Numbered from the stretch's first letter, positions 1 to 13,486 are shown. The stretch: 64,000 nucleotides of DNA from Quillaja saponaria (GCA_029379385.1 CM055611.1:6944001-7008000), one strand, 5' to 3'. Notes: generated from the letters alone by a model not told the origin. Made by a program: numbers and translations.

Positions 1-3000
1 TGCAAGTCAAGTATCTTAAACTTCCAACAAGACTTCTAAATAATGTGGGATCTACCTTCTCTCCAACATCATGCTTCGACAACTTCACTCCGCATTCTAT
101 GGGTGTATTAACAGAGTTACTATCAAGCATTTGGAATTTCTTAAGAACATCTTTTGCATAGCCTTCTTGTGAAATAAAAATTCCACCATCATTTTGCTTC
201 ACTTCAAAGCCCAAGTAGTAAGACATTAGCCCCATGTCAGTCATCTCAAATTCACAAGTCATTGCCTTCTTGAAATCTTCAAACATGATTGGATTATTTC
301 CTGTAAAAATTAGATCATCCACATAAAGGCAAACAAATAAAACATTACCATTTTCATGTGCCTTCACGTAAAGTGCATATTCATGTGGACATCTAACAAA
401 CCCATTTTCTTGAAAATACTTGTCAATTCGATTATTCCACGCCCTTGGTGCTTGTTTTAGGCCATACAAAGCCTTTTTTAACTTCAAAACTTTGTCTTCT
501 TGCCCTTCAATTACATAACCCTTAGGTTGATCAACATAAACCTCTTCTTCAAGAAAACCATGGAGGAAAGCAGATTTTACATCCAATTGATAAATCTTCC
601 AATGCTTATGGGCTGCAAAGGAGATCAACAATCGGATTGTTTCTAAGCGAGCAACAGGAGCAAATACCTCTTCATAATCGATCCCCTGCTTTTGTGCATA
701 GCCTTTCGCAACTAGCCTCGCTTTGTATTTCTCAACTTCTCCTTTTGCATTTTTCTTTACCTTGTACACCCATTTCACACCAATAGCTTTATGATCTTTT
801 GGAAGATTTGCCAACTCCCAAGTATCATTTTTTTCAATAGCTATTATCTCCTCATCCATTGCTTGTCTCCACTTCTTGTCATTTTCAGCTTCTTCAAAAA
901 ATAATGGTTCACTATCTGCAACAAGACAAAATAAATTAACATCTTCTATCACTTCTGTATTTTCATAAAGATCAATAAGACTTCTTGTTTTTGGTGACCC
1001 TTCACTTGAACTTTTTTCTGATGAAGGAGTTGGTGATGGAAGTAGAGTAATGGCTTCCAATGGTGCTTCTATATCTTGTTCTTCTTCAAAGTAAGGAAAA
1101 AAATTGTAATTTTCTTCTTCTTGAACATCCCATTCCCATGTTTCATCTTCATTGAACTCAACATCTCTACTAACTATGATTTTTCCATTCCTTGGGTTAT
1201 AAAGCTTGTACCCTTTGGAATTTGAATCATAGCCAATAAATACATACTTCACACTTCGATCATCAAGTTTAGATCTCTCTTGATCCGGTACATGGGCATA
1301 GGCAATGCTTCCAAAAATTCGCAAGTGAGAGACATTTGGCTTCTTTCCACTCCAAGCTTCTTGAGGTGTTTGATTCTCCACACCTTTGGTTGGACATCTG
1401 TTGGACAAATAAACTGCACAAGAAACAGCTTCTGCCCAAAATTCTTTAGGCATATTCTTAGATTTCAACAAACATCGGGCCATATTAAGAATTGTTCTAT
1501 TCTTCCTTTCTGCTACACCATTTTGTTGGGGTGTCCTAGGAACCGTTAAAGGACGACGAATTCCTTGTGTTTCACAAAAGATATTGAATTCATTTGAAGT
1601 GAATTTGCCTCCTCTATCGGACCTTAAAGATTTGATTACATGACCACTCTCTTTTTCAACAAGAGCTTTAAACTTTTTGAACACCTCAAAAGCCTCTGAT
1701 TTTTTCTTCAAAAAATAAACCCATGTTTTGCGAGTATAATCATCAATGAAAAGCAAAAAATAATGATTTTTACCAAATGAGCATGGCTTGATTGGTCCAC
1801 ACACATCGGTACGAATAAGCTGAAGTGGCTCGGTTGCTCTTGTGGCTTCTTTAGGAAAACTCTTCCTTGCATGTTTTCCAAGGAGGCATGCTTCACACAA
1901 TTGATTTGGGTGGTCAATGAATGGCAACCCAAACACCATCTTCTTTTCTCCCAAATTCTTGAGTCCTCCAAAATTCAAATGACCCAACCGCATATGCTAA
2001 CGCCATGTTGAATCTTTTGCACACATCTTCAAACATTTGGCACCATCGTTTTGGAGATTCAAAATGAACATCTTGTTTCTTGTCATGGACACCTTAGCAA
2101 TAAGATTAGCATCTTGGTCTCTAAGCCAAAGGTTTTTATCTTTCATAAGGATTTCATAACTCTTCTCCAAAAGTTGTCCCAAACTTAAAATGTTACTTTT
2201 TAATTTTGGAACATAATAAACATCATAAATGAGCTTATGACCACCATCTTTCAAAGAAATTAAAATGGTACCTTTTCCTTTGATTGGAATTTTGGAAGAG
2301 TCTCCAAAGGTCACAAATCCACTCACTTTTTCATCAATCTCTAAAAATTTGCTTTTGTCCCCACACATATGATTGCTTGCACCATTGTCAAGGTACCATG
2401 AACTCTTGATCACCTCTTTTTCATCTCCTTTGAATGCTAGTAACAAAGTTGGCTCTTCCACTTCTTCTTTGTATTCAAGTAGATTAGCATTCTCTTCAAT
2501 AACATTAGTATTGCGACATTCCGAAGCAAAATGACCAAATTTATGACAATTATATCATTCAACATTACTCTTGTCATACCTCTTCTCATTTGGTCTTGCA
2601 TAATTTCCTCTTCCTCTTCCACGGCCTCTTGATGATTGTTGGCCTCTTCCTTCGTTATTATTCTCAAAATGATATCCTCCTCTTCCTCTTCCTCCTCTTC
2701 CTCGTCCACGACCATGACCATGACCATGACCTTTTTGGTTTCTTTCTTGTACATTATTTTTTTCTTTGAAAGAAACCTTAGCTTGGAGAGCTTGTTCAAG
2801 CGGCTTCTCTTCCTTCTTCTTAAATCTTTCTTCATGGGCTTGTAATGATCCCATGAGTTGCTCAATAGACATGGTCTCCAAGTCTTTCGACTCTTCAATT
2901 GCAACAACAATGTAATCAAATTTTGGTTGCAAAGAGCGAAGGATTTTCTCCACCACACGAACATCTTCTACTTTTTCTCCATATCTTTTCAATTGATTGA

Positions 3001-3430
3001 CAGTGGCTAGCATTCTTGAAAAATAATCCGAAATTGACTCGGATTCTTTCATGTGCAAGGCTTCAAAATCTCCTCTCAATGTTTGGAGTCGAATCTTCTT
3101 CACTTTTTCAACTCCTTGGAGAGAGCTTTGCAAAATCTCCCAAACTTCCTTGGCAATAGTTGCTAGTGCCACCTTCTCAAACATTGACTCATCTAACCCT
3201 TGATAGATGAGGGTGAGAGCTTGTTGATCCTTCTTCCTAGCCTTTTGTAAGGCATCTTTTTGAGCTGCAGACAAAACAACTTCATCTTGTGGTTGGTCAT
3301 ATCCTTTCTCTACGATCTCCCATACATCTTGTCCACCAAGCAAAGCTTTCATACGAAGACACCAATTGTCATAGTTGTCTTTAGTAAGACGAGGATATTG
3401 AAATGAGAACATTCCTGATCCAGTAGACAT
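1..3430 (-). pseudogene. copia gag-pol polyprotein, two premature stops, 3' incomplete
   Basis: Start ATG is at 3430-3428. Gag (UBN2-type) occupies about residues 1-290 and has a basic RGG/GHGHG stretch near its end. A TGA at about 2553 replaces the first Cys codon of the CCHC zinc knuckle; the remaining knuckle ([13 protein letters not shown]) follows in frame. The protease motif is [10 protein letters not shown] (about 2385), with Asn at the Ser/Thr position. A TAG at 1997-1999 interrupts the GAG-pre-integrase HMRLGHLNF region. Integrase follows, with the DVCGP and FIDDYTR aspartates and the [12 protein letters not shown] glutamate. Reverse transcriptase shows KSAFLHG and YVDDLIF (314-325). 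I checked several motifs between 1 and 1996 and all fall in the gag frame, so no frameshift is needed. Translation of intact full-length polyprotein is not possible from this copy as written. Confidence 0.92.
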
Positions 3431-3458
3431 CTCTCAAACTCACCAAATTAGAGTACTA

Positions 3459-3471
3459 GGCTCTGATACGA
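3459..3471 (-). other. primer binding site (tRNA-iMet type) of the copia element
   Basis: Minus strand TCGTATCAGAGCC differs at one base from the usual plant TGGTATCAGAGCC complementary to initiator tRNA-Met. It lies 3 bp inside the LTR, as expected. Confidence 0.8.
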
Positions 3472-3474
3472 CTT

Positions 3475-3865
3475 TGATAGAAAATGTGGTGAGCACAACA
3501 CATAAAATTGAAGATGATGAACAAATTGGAATACTCAAAAGACAACTTCTACTTTGCTTGATATCAAATTGAAAACATACAATAGGTATTTATAAGACTC
3601 ATAATAGCAACTCTAAAGTCACACAACTAAATGTGCACTAATATGACTTTAACACCCATTATCCTAGACATTAAGGACTCCAACCCATTACTACAATTTT
3701 ATTACACATTAACAAAAAAAAACTTCCACTAGCACACAATAATTTATAGCCACCCATTATAAGAAATTAACTACCTCTTAAAACTCATTACATCAAAATA
3801 ACTCACACCTTTTTAACTTCCACTAACAATTTATCATAGGAAAATAAAGTTTATTATTTTCAACA
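3475..3865 (-). repeat. 5' LTR of the copia element
   Basis: On the minus strand it begins TGTTGAAAATA (3865) and ends ATTTTCTATCA (3475), an imperfect inverted pair with TG...CA ends. A TATA box (TATAAATA on the minus strand, near 3590-3598) sits about 120 bp before the inner end, suitable for the element's promoter. The outer end could be 3862 instead of 3865. Confidence 0.75.
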
Positions 3866-3991
3866 CCAGTGGTGTATGTGACCAAATTAAAGCAATAAGA
3901 TCATTAAATTGATTAAACCCACAAATAAAAAATACCTTATAGAGTTGCTCAGTTATACCTGCGCCAATGGCCCTAGTATAGAAAGCTGCAG

Positions 3992-4019
<28 letters not shown>
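3992..4019. repeat. (TA)n microsatellite
   Basis: About 14 uninterrupted TA units beside the copia insertion. No other feature is visible here. Confidence 0.95.
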
Positions 4020-4023
<4 letters not shown>

Positions 4024-5316
4024 CCGAAGGATTAAAGGAGTTTCTAATGGGATGACTCTGAAATTTATTTAATTGACATAATAATAGGTTCATTTAAGTC
4101 AGTTTTTTAAACTCAAAAATCAAATCTTAAATGTACTGAAATTAAATTCCTAATGTTGGGGGTTTTGTTCATCTTCTCAATATCTGTAATTAGATATATT
4201 ATTTGAATGATTTCATCAACTATAAGTTGAGAAATTTAGATTTTAAAATTCAGTTTGACATAAAATCAAATTTTAATTTTTGGATTAGAAAAGTTATGAT
4301 TTCATATTGTTTTGATCTATTATGATCATGCGTTTTACCTCTAACATGTTTCTATACTCATTAGAAACTAATTGAATGTAATGGAATGACATAATTTTGA
4401 GATATTCGAATTAAAACTCTTTTGAGTTTGAGTTAGGGTTCATAATTTTAAATTCAATTGTTTGGATTAATTGACAATTGAAACTTAAAATTAACTTGGG
4501 ATTTTTGTTAAATTAGTTATTTTAATCAAAACCCATAAAAAAATTTCAAGTTTAAACTAAATTTTTTAGGCAAAAAATCAAATAAAACATGGTGAAAAGT
4601 CGAATTGGGTCTCATAGACCCGAATTCGCAGCAAAACAGGTCTAATCTGACCCGGCTAGAGCTTGAAGATGCTAGCCCTTTCAAGAGGAACTCCACTTAC
4701 GCCAAGGAGAGTGTGATCCACCACCCACCCTCATTAGACTTCTCCTCCCTAAATTGTTATGATATTCTTTATTTGAATTTTCCAATTTTATTGTATGGTT
4801 ATATTTGGAAAATAATATGCAGAAATTATATTATTAGTATATGCTATTTTGTTATGTTTAAAACTAATATAATTGCACATATATAATTGTTGAGGCTTGT
4901 TGGATTTTCATGTTTTATATGTTTTGAAACTAAAAACAGCAGTTACTCTCCCTAATTAGAGATAAATATTATCATATTCTCATGTTTTTAAAACATGTGT
5001 TGGTAGAAAACTTTGTTTTAATTCAATTTTGGTTTAAGTTTATAGCATGCATTAAGTGATCTTTTAAGATACTTTTGAATAAAATTTCAGTTAAGAAGGA
5101 TAAATTGGAGTAATTAATTTTCCCGGCTTCGGAAAAACTTATAGATGTATATAGGTGGATGCCACCAAAGTGGTCTATCTATATAGATTTATAGGATTTT
5201 TGAAAGCTATAGTACAAGATATTTCTTAAATTATTATATATAATTTCCTGCCCAACAGAGGTTATTATATACTTTAATTTTTGAAAATACATGAAACATG
5301 TGGTTTGGGGTATACT
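4020..5316. other. AT-rich intergenic sequence, no gene seen
   Basis: No coding frame with recognisable content. The short GC-richer patch at 4590-4740 has one 93-codon frame, but I see no motif in it. The stretch 4030-4060 loosely resembles 10285-10315 in the old copia 3' LTR and could be a remnant of the lost 5' LTR; this is weak. Confidence 0.5.
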
Positions 5317-5945
5317 AGCCTAAAAGATTTATCTGCCTAAAGGGGATAGATTTTTCTAAAACTAGGATGCTACAATTTTGGTTTCATGGGTTAATTATGA
5401 GATCCTAATAGCATGTTACATTCTCTGCCTAAAACGGAGTTTGTAATGATGCACTTTGGGTTCATGTAAAATAAAAAAATTTATTCTTGGTTTTTAATTA
5501 CTCCAATCGTTCGACATATTGCATTCCAGGCCTATGGGGTTTATCTGCCCAAAGGGGATGAGCATTTTGAAAGTTTGGGTGCTCTCATGTTTTGTTTTCA
5601 AGAGTTGATCATGGGATCCTAATGGTATGTCACATTTTTTTCCCATATGAAAGTTTGTAATGGTGTAACTTGGATTTATGTAAAATAAATTCTTATTCTT
5701 GGTTACCCATTTTTTTTGAAATATTACATTCTCAGCCTAGAAGATTTATCTACCTAAATGGGATGAACTTTTCGAAGCTTGGGATGTTCCTAAATTTCAA
5801 TTTCATGGGTTAAACTTGAGATCCTAATGGTATGCATGTTATATTCTCTCCCCAAAGGGAAGTTTATAATGATGCTCCTTAGAATCATGTTGAATAAGTT
5901 TTTATTTTTAGATATTAACCATGATTGTTTCACATGTTGCATTCT
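5317..5945 (+). repeat. three tandem ~210-bp repeats in the copia leader
   Basis: Units start at about 5317, 5528 and 5733. Each has the same succession of landmarks: GCCT..GATTTATCTGCC, AAAGGGGATG, TTTCATGGGTTAA, GAGATCCTAATGG, then ATTCTTGGTT and CATGTTGCATTC. Units are roughly 75-80% alike by eye. They lie between the expected 5' LTR and the gag remnant at about 6000, so they are leader repeats, not satellite DNA. Confidence 0.85.
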
Positions 5946-8900
5946 TTTATTTTGAATCATCTCATTTGTTGTTAACAACTATATTGCTTCCATTGAAGTG
6001 TTAAATGGGGCAAATTTTAAGCAATGGAAGTAAGACATTGAGTTTGTCCTGAAAATTATAGACATAATTTAACATGTGTGGTGATAATCTTGTTGCTCTT
6101 CATGTTATTAACATTGAAACTTACAAATAATTTTGTTTTGAAAAATGAGAGAGATCTAATAGGTTAAGCCTAATCTGTCTCAAAATGTCTATCTCTTAAC
6201 CCTTCTCAAGTGGTTTGTCTAAAATTGAGACTGACATTTAAGTTTCTCAATTCAAACGTAATTTTAGCAATTGTTTTAGGATAAGTTGAAACAGACTTAT
6301 CATAAGAAATCTAGGGATACTAAAGGGCATGGAAATGGTCAAAAACCTAACGTGGGCGGTTCTAAGACTGTCATGAAATTAGACTTAATGTGCTTCTAGT
6401 GAAGTATGAGAGGTCATGTGAAGGCATATTGCCTTAAATTCATGTTTTGGTTATAAAATCAAGAAATGTGTTTAAAAGGAATCCAAGTGAATTAGAGGTA
6501 AAACCTTAAGCCTAGAATGAAGTCAAAGTGGAAGTAAAATCCGTTGGATTTGCCTTTTTATGGTTCAAAAGTGATTTTAAACATTTTGGTGGAATTTGAT
6601 TTTAATTTCCTCTCTAAAAAAAATGGTCATTTTATTTTTAATTTTGGTAATTTTAAATTTCAAATACTTTAAATTTTAAAAAATTTGGTGAACATGTTTA
6701 ACTCTTCCAAATATAATACTCCTCATTTCGTACTAAAACAATTTATTTCCAAAATATATCTAATTAAAGAAAAATCCTAAATGTTTTGGCATAAACGTCT
6801 TGGTCAAACTTTAATGAAAGAGTTGAAAAACTCATAAAAGATGTTATTCCCCTTACTTGTTTTTGGAAATTGAAGATTTTAGGTTAATTGCGTTGGGAGT
6901 AAATTAACAAAACAGTGAAAAATGGAGAAACTAATAGTTCTAATCCTCTTAGAGATTTTTCATACTGATTTTGGTGAATTTTATTCCATCGACTAGCATT
7001 AAAAAAATAAGTTGTTTTATCACTTTTATTAATGACTTTTCTCATTTTGGTTTCTATACTTAATTAAGTAAAATTTTGATTGTCTTGAAAATTTTAAAAT
7101 TTTCAAAGTTGAAGTTGAAATACAATTAGGGAAAGTTATTAAAGCTTTAAGGTATGACCGTAGTGGTAGTATTATGGAAAACATGATGTTGATAGACAAC
7201 ATATAGGATTGTTTGTCAGGTACTTAGTAGATTGTAAGTTTGTAACCTATTATACCATGTCTGGTAGTCCTAAACAAAGTGTTATGGCCAAAAGGCGTAC
7301 TCGTACCCTTAAGGACATGATTAAAAATACAATGAATATGTCAAACTTCCCTAAATATTTTTAGGGAAGTTCCTAAATTGGCTTGTACATCCTTAATCGA
7401 GTTCCTAATAAATCAAGGTTTAAAACACCTTTTAAATTGTGGACTAGGAGAAAATCTAGCGTGAATCATTTTCAGTGTCTAAGTTTGTCAAACCGAAAAA
7501 AGTTTATATAACTTAAAATGAGATTAAAATCCCTTATTTCTATTCACTATTACTTAATTAACCAGATCACTCTAAGGGTTACATGTTCAATCCTTGTGGA
7601 ACCAAGATAGTAGTATCTCACATTGTTAAATTCTTATAGTTTGATTCATTGACTTAGAAAGGTTTTCAACTACTAGTAAAGAAAGGAAAATAAAATTTCA
7701 CACGTCATTTACATATCTTGTCAGGAACCACATCACCCACACATGTGGAGAGAATAGGTGATTGGGGGAAGTTAAGAATAGTTGAAATTGCATTACATGT
7801 TCTCGTTAAAACGGTCACACTTGTTTTTGATGTAGTTCCTTAACATTAGAATACATTTGCATAAGCACCTGTCTCTAGGCCATTGTCGGGAATGTGGATT
7901 GATGCTATGTGAGATGTGATGCAGTCCATAATACATAATAGTGTATGGGAGTTGTTTGAACTTCTATAGTGTTCTATACTCATTAGGTGCAAGTGGGTTT
8001 ATAAGACTAAGAATAATTCAAATGAGGAGATTGAGTGTTTCAAAGTAAAACTTGTAATTGAGGGTTTTTCACTCAAAATGAATGTGTGCTTTTAGTGAGA
8101 CTTTCTCTTCTGTCTCAACTAAAATAATAATATAATAAATAAATAAATAAAATTCTTTTTGGTGATCATGACGTTGGTGACTTATTTATCAACCTTGAGT
8201 TGTTTCAGATGGATGTGAAAATATCTCTCTTTAATAGAAACCTTATAAAGCATGTTTACATGGTGAAAGTTTCAAATACAATAGAGGTAATAATATTACT
8301 TGTAGGTTTAACAAACTATCAAATGGTCTCCTACAAGCATCTAGATAATGGTTATTGAAATTTAATGAGGTAGCCACCTATCTTAATTATGTTGAGAATA
8401 AGATTGATAAATGAATATACCTTAAAGTCGGTGAGAGCGAGTTTATCATATCCTGATAATAGTTAATGATATCTTGCTTGTTATCAATAGTGACACTGAC
8501 TTATTTTATAAGACAAAGTTGATGTTGTCTAAGGCCTTTGGCATGAAGGATCTTGGGAAAAACATAATTTGTTCTTGGTGTTGAGATAAACTGGGATATG
8601 TCTCACCCTTGTTAGGTTTTCCCTAGTAAACCTATATTTATTTAGTGTTGTATAGGTTCAATATGTATAAATACAAAATTGGGGATGTGCCTGTTGTCAA
8701 GAGTGACAAGTTCAGTTTAAATTAGTGTCTTGTTAATTACTTTCAAAGAAAGTCCATGAGAAATGTGTTTTATGCTAGTATAGTTGGAAGCTTGTACGCT
8801 TTGGTTTGTACTAGCTCTGACATTGCTTTTGCAGTGGGAGTTTCTAGCACAGTCAAACCTAAGGTCATAACATAAGTTATAAAGTATTCACTGAAAACCA

Positions 8901-10098
8901 AAGTTTTTATTCTAATGCATAAAATGATTTATCACCATAAATTAATTAGTTATTTTGATTATGACTTTGTTAGTTGCAAAGATGATCCTAAATCCACTTT
9001 AAGATATATTTTCATGTTAACTTGGAGAGCTGTACCTTCTAAGAAAAATATTCTTTCACTATACAAGCTAAGTTTATTGCTTATTGTAGAGCATCCAAAC
9101 ATGGTATGTGGTTGAAGAATATGATAACTTATCATTGTATGGTTGTCTTTATTTTTAAACTGCTTAATGTCTATTGTAACAATAGCTCTACTATGTTCTT
9201 CTTAAAGAACAATAATATTTCTAGTGCATTGAGAGGTGATAACTAAGAATTTTGTAATAATAATAAATAAATAAGACATTGTATTTGAACATATTGATAT
9301 AGTAAATTATTGGCAAATTCTTTAACCATTGGACTTAATTAGGACTGGGGTTTTCAAAAGTCATGTTGATAACAAGAGTATTGTGGAGTCTTATGATATT
9401 TTTGGTTAGTGGGAGTTTGTTTTGTTTTGTTCAAACTAGTTAGCATATTATGATGCCATTTTGTGACTCGAGTTTTACTTACATCCTTATTGGATGGTGT
9501 TATGTTGATGAAAATAATAATTATTTTCATTGTGATATGATTAATATTGTATGTGCACATATGATTATTTATACATGACATGTCATTGCATTAAAATCTT
9601 AAGACTTCGTATTTGTTTAAGTATGATGGTTTTGTTAATTTGGAGGTATGTCTCAAAATGGCACTAGTTGGATATCTCAACATATTGGTTGAGACATATA
9701 AGCTTAACATTAAGCTTAAGTGATTTCTAGTGATTCTTGAAAGCATTTAGTTTTTAATAAAATCACCCAGAGGACCAACAATGAAAATAGCATATATTGA
9801 TAATATTTGCATGCTATTTTTTTTTTGCACACTACCACATCTAGATCCCTTGCATATTAGGTTGTTAGCATTTGTAACCAAGGATTGGTCTTGTGTCGTT
9901 TAATTAGCACAATGATTACCATGATTACCATGATTCGATGTTGATAACTTAATTAGGCTAGATTGTTTGAGGTGTATCTCATGACCAAAAATTTTTAAAA
10001 TTGTAGCCACATAGAAGTTATATTTTGCCTGAGAGTCATTTTCTAAAATGTGTTTCAAAATTTTAAAACTACAATTAATGTTGTCCAAGTAGGAGAAT

Positions 10099-10558
10099 GT
10101 TAGAAATTTCATGTGTGGGTTGTCATTAATTGTACGGTTTTAGTTTTAATAATGGGCTTAAAGTTTGGTCCACTTGAGACAAGCTGGTAAGAGCCCATAT
10201 AGTTTATGTGATCATTTTGGATAAGGCTCAAGCACACCTATTTCTGCTAGATATAAATTAACAGTAAGCATAAGCTAAGTGACTTTAGGAGTCTTAATGG
10301 GAGGACTCTTAGGGTTTATCTGATGATAAAATAAGCTAGGTCCCCTCTCTTATCTCAACACAAGCGTATCATGTCCCATTGTGAGCTGCTAGTAAATAGA
10401 GAGTACGAAAAGGAAGACCTAGTTGTCTTATGATTCAATCATTGTGTGCTTGAGGATTCACTTGTTCCGTTACTATGACTCAATTAGGTACACAAATATT
10501 TATAATTGTTGTGTTCTAAATTCATGTATGTGATCCATTAAAAATATTACATCTCTCA
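10099..10558 (+). repeat. probable 3' LTR of the decayed copia
   Basis: Starts TGTTAGAAATTTC directly after a polypurine tract and runs to about TCTCTCA at 10558. The right end is uncertain because no second LTR copy could be aligned. Confidence 0.5.
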
Positions 10559-11499
10559 CTTTGTGTACAATTAATTGACGTATGTTCTCCAAATATAGCT
10601 AGCCATTTTGCCTAGTTTTCTTCAAATTTTTATTTTTTTTGTAATTAAATTTTTTTTATAAACCTACAAATAGGTATTCACAATTTTGTGACTATGTTGG
10701 AAAAGATAGTGGGAAGAGGAGAGATGAAAACCCACTACTAAAAATCTATGAAGCATGATATATCGTCGAATATAGGATATTCAATTTTTTTAAAACAAAA
10801 ACAAAGATACATCGAAGATACCTCTAATAAATATTTTTTTAATATTTACTATTATGTAAATATTTTTAATTTAAAATAACTAACTAGAACCCAAATGTTA
10901 ATGTTGCTTTTAGAAGAAGATATTCATTTCAATTTCCAAATGATAATTAATTTTCTCTTTCTCAAAAAATTTTAAAATCGAGCTTAATCTGTGTCATTAT
11001 TCTATGAAAATAATGTCATAGAGTTTCAACTTTCAAAAACCCTACCTAAATGGTCAAAGTAGTACTTGAAACAGAAAAGACAAGCAAAAACAGTAAACCA
11101 AAAAACAAAATTGTGGCAAGACAAGTCATAAACCCTCCACACTCAAGTAACCAATAAAAAAATCAAAAACCATATAAGAACACAAATTTAGTGTACTTAG
11201 ATGAACAAAGTTAAATGAGCTTCTTCTTGATTTCTTTCAATATCACAAAATTCTTTAACAACAAAAACAAACAAATGAATGAAAAAGGAAAAAGAAAAAA
11301 AGGGAGAAACGGACTAATTAAATACTTGAAGGCTGAAGCATGTCAACAACACTTTCTCATGAAAAAAAGGAACAAGTTAATTTTCTTGTCAAGAAGAAAG
11401 GATGAAGCAGGAGAAGGCGAAGCTCAACCAGCCAAACAAAGGTAAAAAAGCTAAAGAATCAGAGATGAATTTGAAATCAAAAAGGAATTGAGAGCTATG
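10559..11499. other. intergenic AT-rich sequence
   Basis: I see no gene. A Lys-rich 76-codon frame at 11215-11445 follows an A-rich, purine-biased stretch and has no family features. Confidence 0.5.
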
Positions 11500-11860
11500 T
11501 GATGGGGAATGAATTTATAATTTTATGGTGCTTATTGTTTTATGTAATTATATGTTCTATTATATAAAATTAGAATTTTAAGAATTTATTATTTAGTATT
11601 TACTATTATGATTTTAACTTTTAAGTTATTTAAGTTTTTGTCCTAGAGTTTTATATAATGTTTATATAAAGGTTTAGTATGCATTTGTTTGAAGACCTTT
11701 GAAAATTTGAATATTAAGAGCATTATTGTGAGTTTCCCTGTCCTAGATTTATCTAATTCTCACTTAATTTATTGCTTCCCTACCCATTCCTCCTTTTATC
11801 TGTCTCATTTTCCCCCTTTTCCCCTCTAATTTTCCTATTTTCATCAATTGTCTTACATCA
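11500..11860 (+). repeat. 5' LTR of the non-autonomous element
   Basis: 361 bp, TG...CA. It contains TATATAAAGG at about 11660-11670, a possible TATA box, in the same relative place as in the 3' copy. It is longer than the right LTR by scattered deletions. Confidence 0.9.
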
Positions 11861-11864
11861 AATT

Positions 11865-11876
11865 TGGTATCAGAGC
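11865..11876 (+). other. primer binding site TGGTATCAGAGC
   Basis: A perfect tRNA-iMet complement, 4 bp downstream of the 5' LTR end. Confidence 0.92.
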
Positions 11877-13038
11877 TCAAACCTTGATTTTTATGTCAAA
11901 CACCCTTTTAATTTCAAACCAAAATTTTCCTAAAAACTTCAAAATATACAATTTACCTTGAAACTCATGCCAAGAAAAAAAAAATTGTCCAAATCAAAAT
12001 CTGAGACCATCATCGAGATTATCATAACAAGCTGAGGCGAAGACACAAAACCACTGTGAATGGAGGCTAGACGCGCTACCACCCTCCCACACGCGCCAAG
12101 CTCATCTCCAACCATGTCATCTATTATGTGTCCCTGCCTTGTCTACCTTATGCCACGTGTCATCTAATCAGTCTCGTAAGGACCACATCATCAAGACATG
12201 TCATCAAGCCAAGTCATCTGACATGTCAACATTATCTAGGCCACCCATGTCACATCAGCATCATCTGGTCTACCAACTCCTAGTCAACAAAGTTGACTAG
12301 ACCGATGTAGTAACTTTGATCAGTCTAGTTTGGCTTATTTTAGACTTTTTTGACCTAGTTAAATAGGTTCCTAAAGTTTTGGGGCCTCTTGATTTTGATT
12401 TTGAGGACTATTTTCTGATATTATGCAACAAAATTCTGAAATTAATACTACTTTCTTATTTTCACTAGTTATTTCTTTATTTTATTATACTTTTTGAATT
12501 TTATTAGGTTTTGTAGGATGTTGTATTAAATTTTGGTTGAAAAAAAAAATCATAGCATGACATCATGAATTACCTTATTATGCCTATTTACATAGATGTA
12601 AACGTATTATTGTAGGACATGTTGATAATTTTTGAGAAATTTTCTATATTTTACTCTTGAATTTCCTACAATTCAATTTAGTGATAACACTCAATCCCGA
12701 ATTGTCGAAATATTAGGAAATATCCATTTACATTTTTCTAAGCATACATCTAAGGTTCTTATTTCCATAGAGTTGCATGTATCCTATCTTGACTTTGGAC
12801 CTTGTGTTTTCATAGATCCTACCTATTTTTCTTGTTATGATCTTTATGTTACTTCCTTGGGTTTGGTTTGTATCCCTTATTTGAAACATTAGGCAAATGG
12901 GTATTCTTTGGTTCAGCTTATCAATGCATTGATTCATTATCTTATTTAGAACCAGCCAAACTACACACTCTAGTACACTTAGCCTTGTCAAACCTCAGTG
13001 TTATCCAAAGATCCTACACCTGAACCTATAGAGATTTA

Positions 13039-13486
13039 TATGGCAAACACTAACAAAAAACTTGATGCGCTTAATGCAACATTGGGTGAGGTGCTTACAA
13101 TGTTAAGTCTAAATCTTAATGAACCTAAGTCAGTTATGATTGAGGAGGACAATCAAATATAGAAAGACTTGTAGGAATTTAATGACTTTATAGTTGAGCC
13201 CACATCACCAGCACTAGATGAGGATACACACAATGTTGAAGACAATGAGGTTCTTGAGCCACTCACGATGGATGATGATGTTTCAGTTGGAAATATGATG
13301 GAGCACATGGACATTTCAAAGCATGATGATGAGATTATAGTGTCAAACATGATTGAGCTATCCAACATTTCTGAGTCTGTCGATGGAGTTCTAGAGCATG
13401 TAGATGATGTTCCAAACCAGAATGTTAAGCCTACCTATCTTCAGAAGGTCGAACATATTAATTTTGTCATCCCAGTGCAGTTCTAG
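13039..13486 (+). pseudogene. broken internal ORF of the non-autonomous LTR element
   Basis: An ATG at 13039 opens a short frame (MANTNKKLDALNATLGEVL...) ending at a TAG near 13160. A compatible acidic frame then runs to a stop at 13486 (Asp/Glu/Met-rich, 13268-13486 uninterrupted from an ATG). I recognise no domain. A Gag-like or spacer product is possible but unproven. Confidence 0.4.

Larger units (their letters stand above)
1..3865 (-). mobile_element. Ty1/copia LTR retrotransposon, 5' LTR to reverse transcriptase, truncated by window edge
   Basis: The element reads right to left: 5' LTR (3475-3865), primer binding site (3459-3471), then gag-pol from 3430 down to base 1. The order protease, integrase, reverse transcriptase is the copia order. 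The 3' part (end of RT, RNase H, 3' LTR) lies outside the window. Only two in-frame stops interrupt about 3.4 kb in a single frame, so the insertion looks young. A 5-bp target duplication cannot be tested because the other end is missing; the candidate on this side is CCAGT at 3866-3870. Confidence 0.93.
5317..10558 (+). mobile_element. highly decayed Ty1/copia retrotransposon, plus strand
   Basis: Fragments of a copia polyprotein appear in order on the plus strand, separated by many stops and frameshifts: gag start LNGANFKQWK (about 6000), pre-integrase FWHKRLGQ (about 6785), integrase LLEIFHTDFG and IKALRYDRSG (6945, 7140), the region YTMSGSPKQSVMAKRRTRTL (7250-7310), RT VWELFELL and LILYVDD-like remnants (7950, 8440), and RNase H SDIAFAVG and FVSCKDDPKSTL (8820, 8960). 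A polypurine tract AAGTAGGAGA at 10089-10096 precedes a TGTTAG LTR start at 10099. The 5' LTR is not recognised. It is far older than the copia element at 1-3865. Confidence 0.85.

Noticed and set aside
2437..2964. 175-codon minus-strand frame with long Glu and Arg/Lys runs
   Set aside because: It is an out-of-frame shadow of the copia gag RGG/GRGRG region; the true frame carries the UBN2 domain and zinc knuckle.
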